From Magnetospira sp. (GTDB lineage: Bacteria; Pseudomonadota; Alphaproteobacteria; Rhodospirillales; Magnetospiraceae), in the NCBI GenBank assembly GCA_028277325.1, contig JANQGL010000178.1, forward strand, positions 1 to 7,090: a stretch of DNA of 7,090 nt. The letters are read 5' to 3'. The notes under the pieces were generated by a model. The model was given only the letters and a program-made list of their open reading frames with translations. It was not told the DNA's origin and made no database searches. A program made the position numbers and the translations under genes. Shown one piece after another: positions 4,688 through 7,090 of this stretch; the first letter of the stretch is position 1; each line of letters opens with the position of its first letter.

Positions 4688-7090
4688 CTATTCGGCCGGA
4701 TGGACGGACGGTGCCGCCTCGTCCGCCGCATCGGGCGCGAACAGGGCCTTGATGTCCTCGATGATCAGATAGAGGCTGGGCACGAAGACCAGGATGATGG
4801 CGGTGGCGAACAGGATGCCGTAGCCGAGCGACAGCGCCATGGGGATCATGAACCGGGCCTGGCGCGAGGTCTCGAAGATCATCGGCGCGAGGCCGCCGAA
4901 GGTGGTCAGGGTGGTCAGCAGGATCGGCCGGAAACGCCGCACCCCGGCATCCAGGATCGCCTGGCGGACGTCGCGTCCGGCCGCGCGCTGCCGGTTGGCG
5001 TAATCGATCATCACCAGGGAGTCGTTGATCACCACCCCGGACAGGGCGATCACCCCCATCACGCTGACCACAGAGAGGCTGTAGTCCATGATCAGATGGC
5101 CGAGGATCGCGCCGACGAACCCGAGCGGCAGCGCCGTCATCACGATCAGCGGCTGGACATAGTCGCGGAACGGGATGGCGAGCAGGATGTAGATGGCGAG
5201 CAGCGCGAACAGGAAGTTCGTCTTCAGGCTGGCCATGCTCTCGGCCATCCGCGCCGAGCGGCCCTCGAAGGTGTGGCTCAACCCCGGATGGTCGCGTTGC
5301 AGGGCCGGCAGGATGTCCTCGATCAGGCTGGTCTTGATCGTGTTGACCTCGCGGATCGGCGTCACCTCGGCGCTGATCGTCAGCGCCCGCCGCCCGTCGC
5401 GGCGGGTGATCGAGGTGTAGGCGCGCCCCCACGTCACGTCGGCCACCTCGCGCAACGCCACGTAGGTGCCGTTCGGGGTGCGCAGAAGGAAGTCCTCGAT
5501 GTCGCTCTCCGCGACCCGCTCCGATTTCGGCAACTGCACCCGCACCGTCACCTCGCTGTCGCCGCGCTGCTGCTGGATCGCCTCGATTCCGGCGAAGGCG
5601 GCGCGGATCTGGCGCGCCACGCCGTAGTCGGTCAGGCCGAGGCTGAGCCCTTCCGGGCGCAGCCGGAACGACACCTGCCGCTTGCCGGCCGCCGAGCCGT
5701 CGTCGATGTCCGACACCTGGGGGAACCCGGCCAGCGACGCGGCCAGGTCGGCCGCCGCGCGATCCAGGGTATCGATGTCGGCATGACTGATTTCCACGTT
5801 GAGGCCGGACCCGCCGCCGGGCCCGCCGCGGTCGGATTCGAACTTCAGGGATTCGAGGCCGGGCACCCCGCCGGTCGCGCGCCGCCATTCCTTGGTGAAC
5901 CGGGTGGTGCTGATCGGGCGCAGGTCGGGCGCGGTCAGCGACACCCGCACGTCGATCCTGTTCTCGTTGACCTGGGCCCAGGTGCTCTCCACCAGCCGCG
6001 GCCCGCCGTGGACCCGCGCCACCCGGTCGGCCGCGGCCAGCAGGCGATCCCGCACCTCGATCGCGCGGCCGCCCGGGGTGCCGACCGGCAGCACCGCGGT
6101 CGCATAGGAGGAATTCGCCTCGGCGCGCGGCATCAGGATGAACCCCATGCGGCCGCTCATCGCGAAGGTCAGAACCAGGATCAGGACTCCCATCGAGACC
6201 GCCACGGTCACGTAGCGCCACTGCACGCAGACGCGCAGGAACGGCCGGTACGCCCGCTCGATGAACAGGGTCAGCAGGCCCGCCACCTTTTCCTGGCGGG
6301 ACACCAGGAAGCGGCCGACCGCATTGCCGCGCCCGCCCCGCGAATGGCCGAGGTGGGCCGGCAGGATGAGCAGGGCCTCGACCCAGGACAACAGGAACAC
6401 CGTGATCACCACCATCGGGATCACCCCGAACACGTTGCCCATCACCCCGGGGATGAAGTACAGCGGCAGGAAGGCGACCACGTTGGTCAGGATGGCGAAG
6501 GTGATCGGCATCGCGATGTCGCGCGCGCCGCGGATCGCCGCCTCGATGTAGGGCATGCCGCGCTGCCGGTACTCGTGGATGTTCTCGCCGGCGATGATGG
6601 CGTCGTCGACCACGATGCCCAGCGCGACGATGAACGCGAACATGGAGATCATGTTGATCGACACCCCGAACCACGGCAGGAACAGCAGCGCGCCGAGGAA
6701 CGCGGTGGGGATACCCACGGTGACCCAGAACGCCACCTTGAAATTGAGGAAGGTCCCCAGCAGCAGCATCACCAGGCCCAGCCCGATCAGGCCGTTGCGC
6801 AGCAAGAGTTCGAGGCGTTGCTGGTAGAACCGCGAGCGGTCGTTGCTGAGTCCCCAGGCCACGCCGGGCGGCAGTTCGGCGGCGATGTCCGGCATCGCCG
6901 CGCGCACCGCCTCCGACACCCCGATCGGCGTCTGATCGCCGACCCGGTAGACGGCGAGCGCCACCCCGGGCCGGCCGTTGACGATCTGGAACTTGTCGGC
7001 CTCCTCCAGGGTTTCGGTGACCTGGGCGATGTCGCCGAGCCGCAGCACGCCGCCGGTCTCGGTGGCCAGGATCGGCAGGTCCGCGAACTC
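4688..7090 (-). CDS. RND-superfamily efflux permease (AcrB/HAE-1-like), N-terminus cut by window edge
   Basis: The frame runs from the right edge to a TAG at 4690-4688, giving 800 codons. RND permeases of this type are about 1,020-1,050 residues, so I infer that roughly 220-250 N-terminal residues lie outside. The first visible residues (EFADLPILATETGG, then VLRLGDIAQV) belong to the first periplasmic porter domain, so the GTG at 7048 is internal and not the start. TM2-TM6 follow, with the TM4 proton-relay pair DD intact in GIVVDDAII (visible residues 162-163, bases 6607-6602). The second periplasmic loop comes next, with a Gly-rich stretch GGPGGGSG (visible residues about 422-429), then TM8-TM12. 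TM10 reads GVVINDSLVMIDYAN, with Asn where AcrB has Lys940. Such proteins use the proton gradient to export drugs, solvents or other toxic compounds, with a membrane-fusion protein and an outer-membrane channel. Substrate cannot be read from sequence. Conserved core residues favour the general multidrug-type branch, not the CusA-type metal branch. It ends its operon here. Confidence 0.93.
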   Translation of the reverse strand, partial: EFADLPILATETGGVLRLGDIAQVTETLEEADKFQIVNGRPGVALAVYRVGDQTPIGVSEAVRAAMPDIAAELPPGVAWGLSNDRSRFYQQRLELLLRNGLIGLGLVMLLLGTFLNFKVAFWVTVGIPTAFLGALLFLPWFGVSINMISMFAFIVALGIVVDDAIIAGENIHEYRQRGMPYIEAAIRGARDIAMPITFAILTNVVAFLPLYFIPGVMGNVFGVIPMVVITVFLLSWVEALLILPAHLGHSRGGRGNAVGRFLVSRQEKVAGLLTLFIERAYRPFLRVCVQWRYVTVAVSMGVLILVLTFAMSGRMGFILMPRAEANSSYATAVLPVGTPGGRAIEVRDRLLAAADRVARVHGGPRLVESTWAQVNENRIDVRVSLTAPDLRPISTTRFTKEWRRATGGVPGLESLKFESDRGGPGGGSGLNVEISHADIDTLDRAAADLAASLAGFPQVSDIDDGSAAGKRQVSFRLRPEGLSLGLTDYGVARQIRAAFAGIEAIQQQRGDSEVTVRVQLPKSERVAESDIEDFLLRTPNGTYVALREVADVTWGRAYTSITRRDGRRALTISAEVTPIREVNTIKTSLIEDILPALQRDHPGLSHTFEGRSARMAESMASLKTNFLFALLAIYILLAIPFRDYVQPLIVMTALPLGFVGAILGHLIMDYSLSVVSVMGVIALSGVVINDSLVMIDYANRQRAAGRDVRQAILDAGVRRFRPILLTTLTTFGGLAPMIFETSRQARFMIPMALSLGYGILFATAIILVFVPSLYLIIEDIKALFAPDAADEAAPSVHPAE

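Noticed and set aside
2925..6674. A 1,249-codon open frame on the minus strand spanning the RND gene, the convergent gap and the complement of the pucC-like gene.
   Set aside because: It is out of frame with the RND gene and antisense to the PucC gene, is extremely rich in Arg, Gly, Pro and His, and has no recognisable domain. The real frames carry clear family motifs. Long shadow frames are expected at this GC content.

Overview
The window is high-GC DNA with the gene density and codon use of an alphaproteobacterium. The gene content suggests a phototrophic purple non-sulfur bacterium, perhaps of the Rhodospirillales. The main reason is a PucC/LhaA-type membrane protein, a family essentially confined to (bacterio)chlorophyll-making organisms. 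A DUF2336 protein, from a family common in Alphaproteobacteria, supports this. The taxon is inferred; there is no rRNA or other marker in the window.

Layout, left to right. (1) Positions 1-1088, minus strand: a DUF2336 HEAT-like repeat protein whose C-terminus runs off the left edge. (2) Positions 1085-2776, minus strand: a soluble PAS-PAS-GAF-like-GGDEF diguanylate cyclase whose stop codon overlaps the DUF2336 start in an ATGA, so the two genes form a tightly coupled operon. (3) Positions 2777-3191: a divergent intergenic region of about 415 bases. It holds a probable extended -10 promoter for the cyclase operon and, on the other side, an inverted-repeat-rich leader in front of the next gene. 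(4) Positions 3192-4625, plus strand: a complete PucC-family (BCD-family MFS) protein linked to bacteriochlorophyll and light-harvesting assembly. (5) Positions 4626-4687: a short convergent gap with small GC-rich stems. (6) Positions 4688-7090, minus strand: the C-terminal 800 codons of an RND-superfamily inner-membrane efflux permease whose N-terminus lies beyond the right edge.

Functionally there are three separate units. The cyclase/DUF2336 pair is a probable c-di-GMP signalling operon, with an intact catalytic GGDEF and an intact inhibitory I-site. The PucC-family gene is a single transcription unit here, with no puf, puc or bch gene beside it. The RND permease is the end of an efflux operon whose membrane-fusion partner would be expected to the right, outside the window. 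I see no RNA gene, CRISPR array, insertion sequence or clear sign of recent transfer. The most unusual items are the translationally coupled cyclase/DUF2336 pair, the mutually exclusive stems in the pucC-like leader, and the Lys-to-Asn change at the TM10 proton-relay position of the RND pump. None of these amounts to an evident new system.
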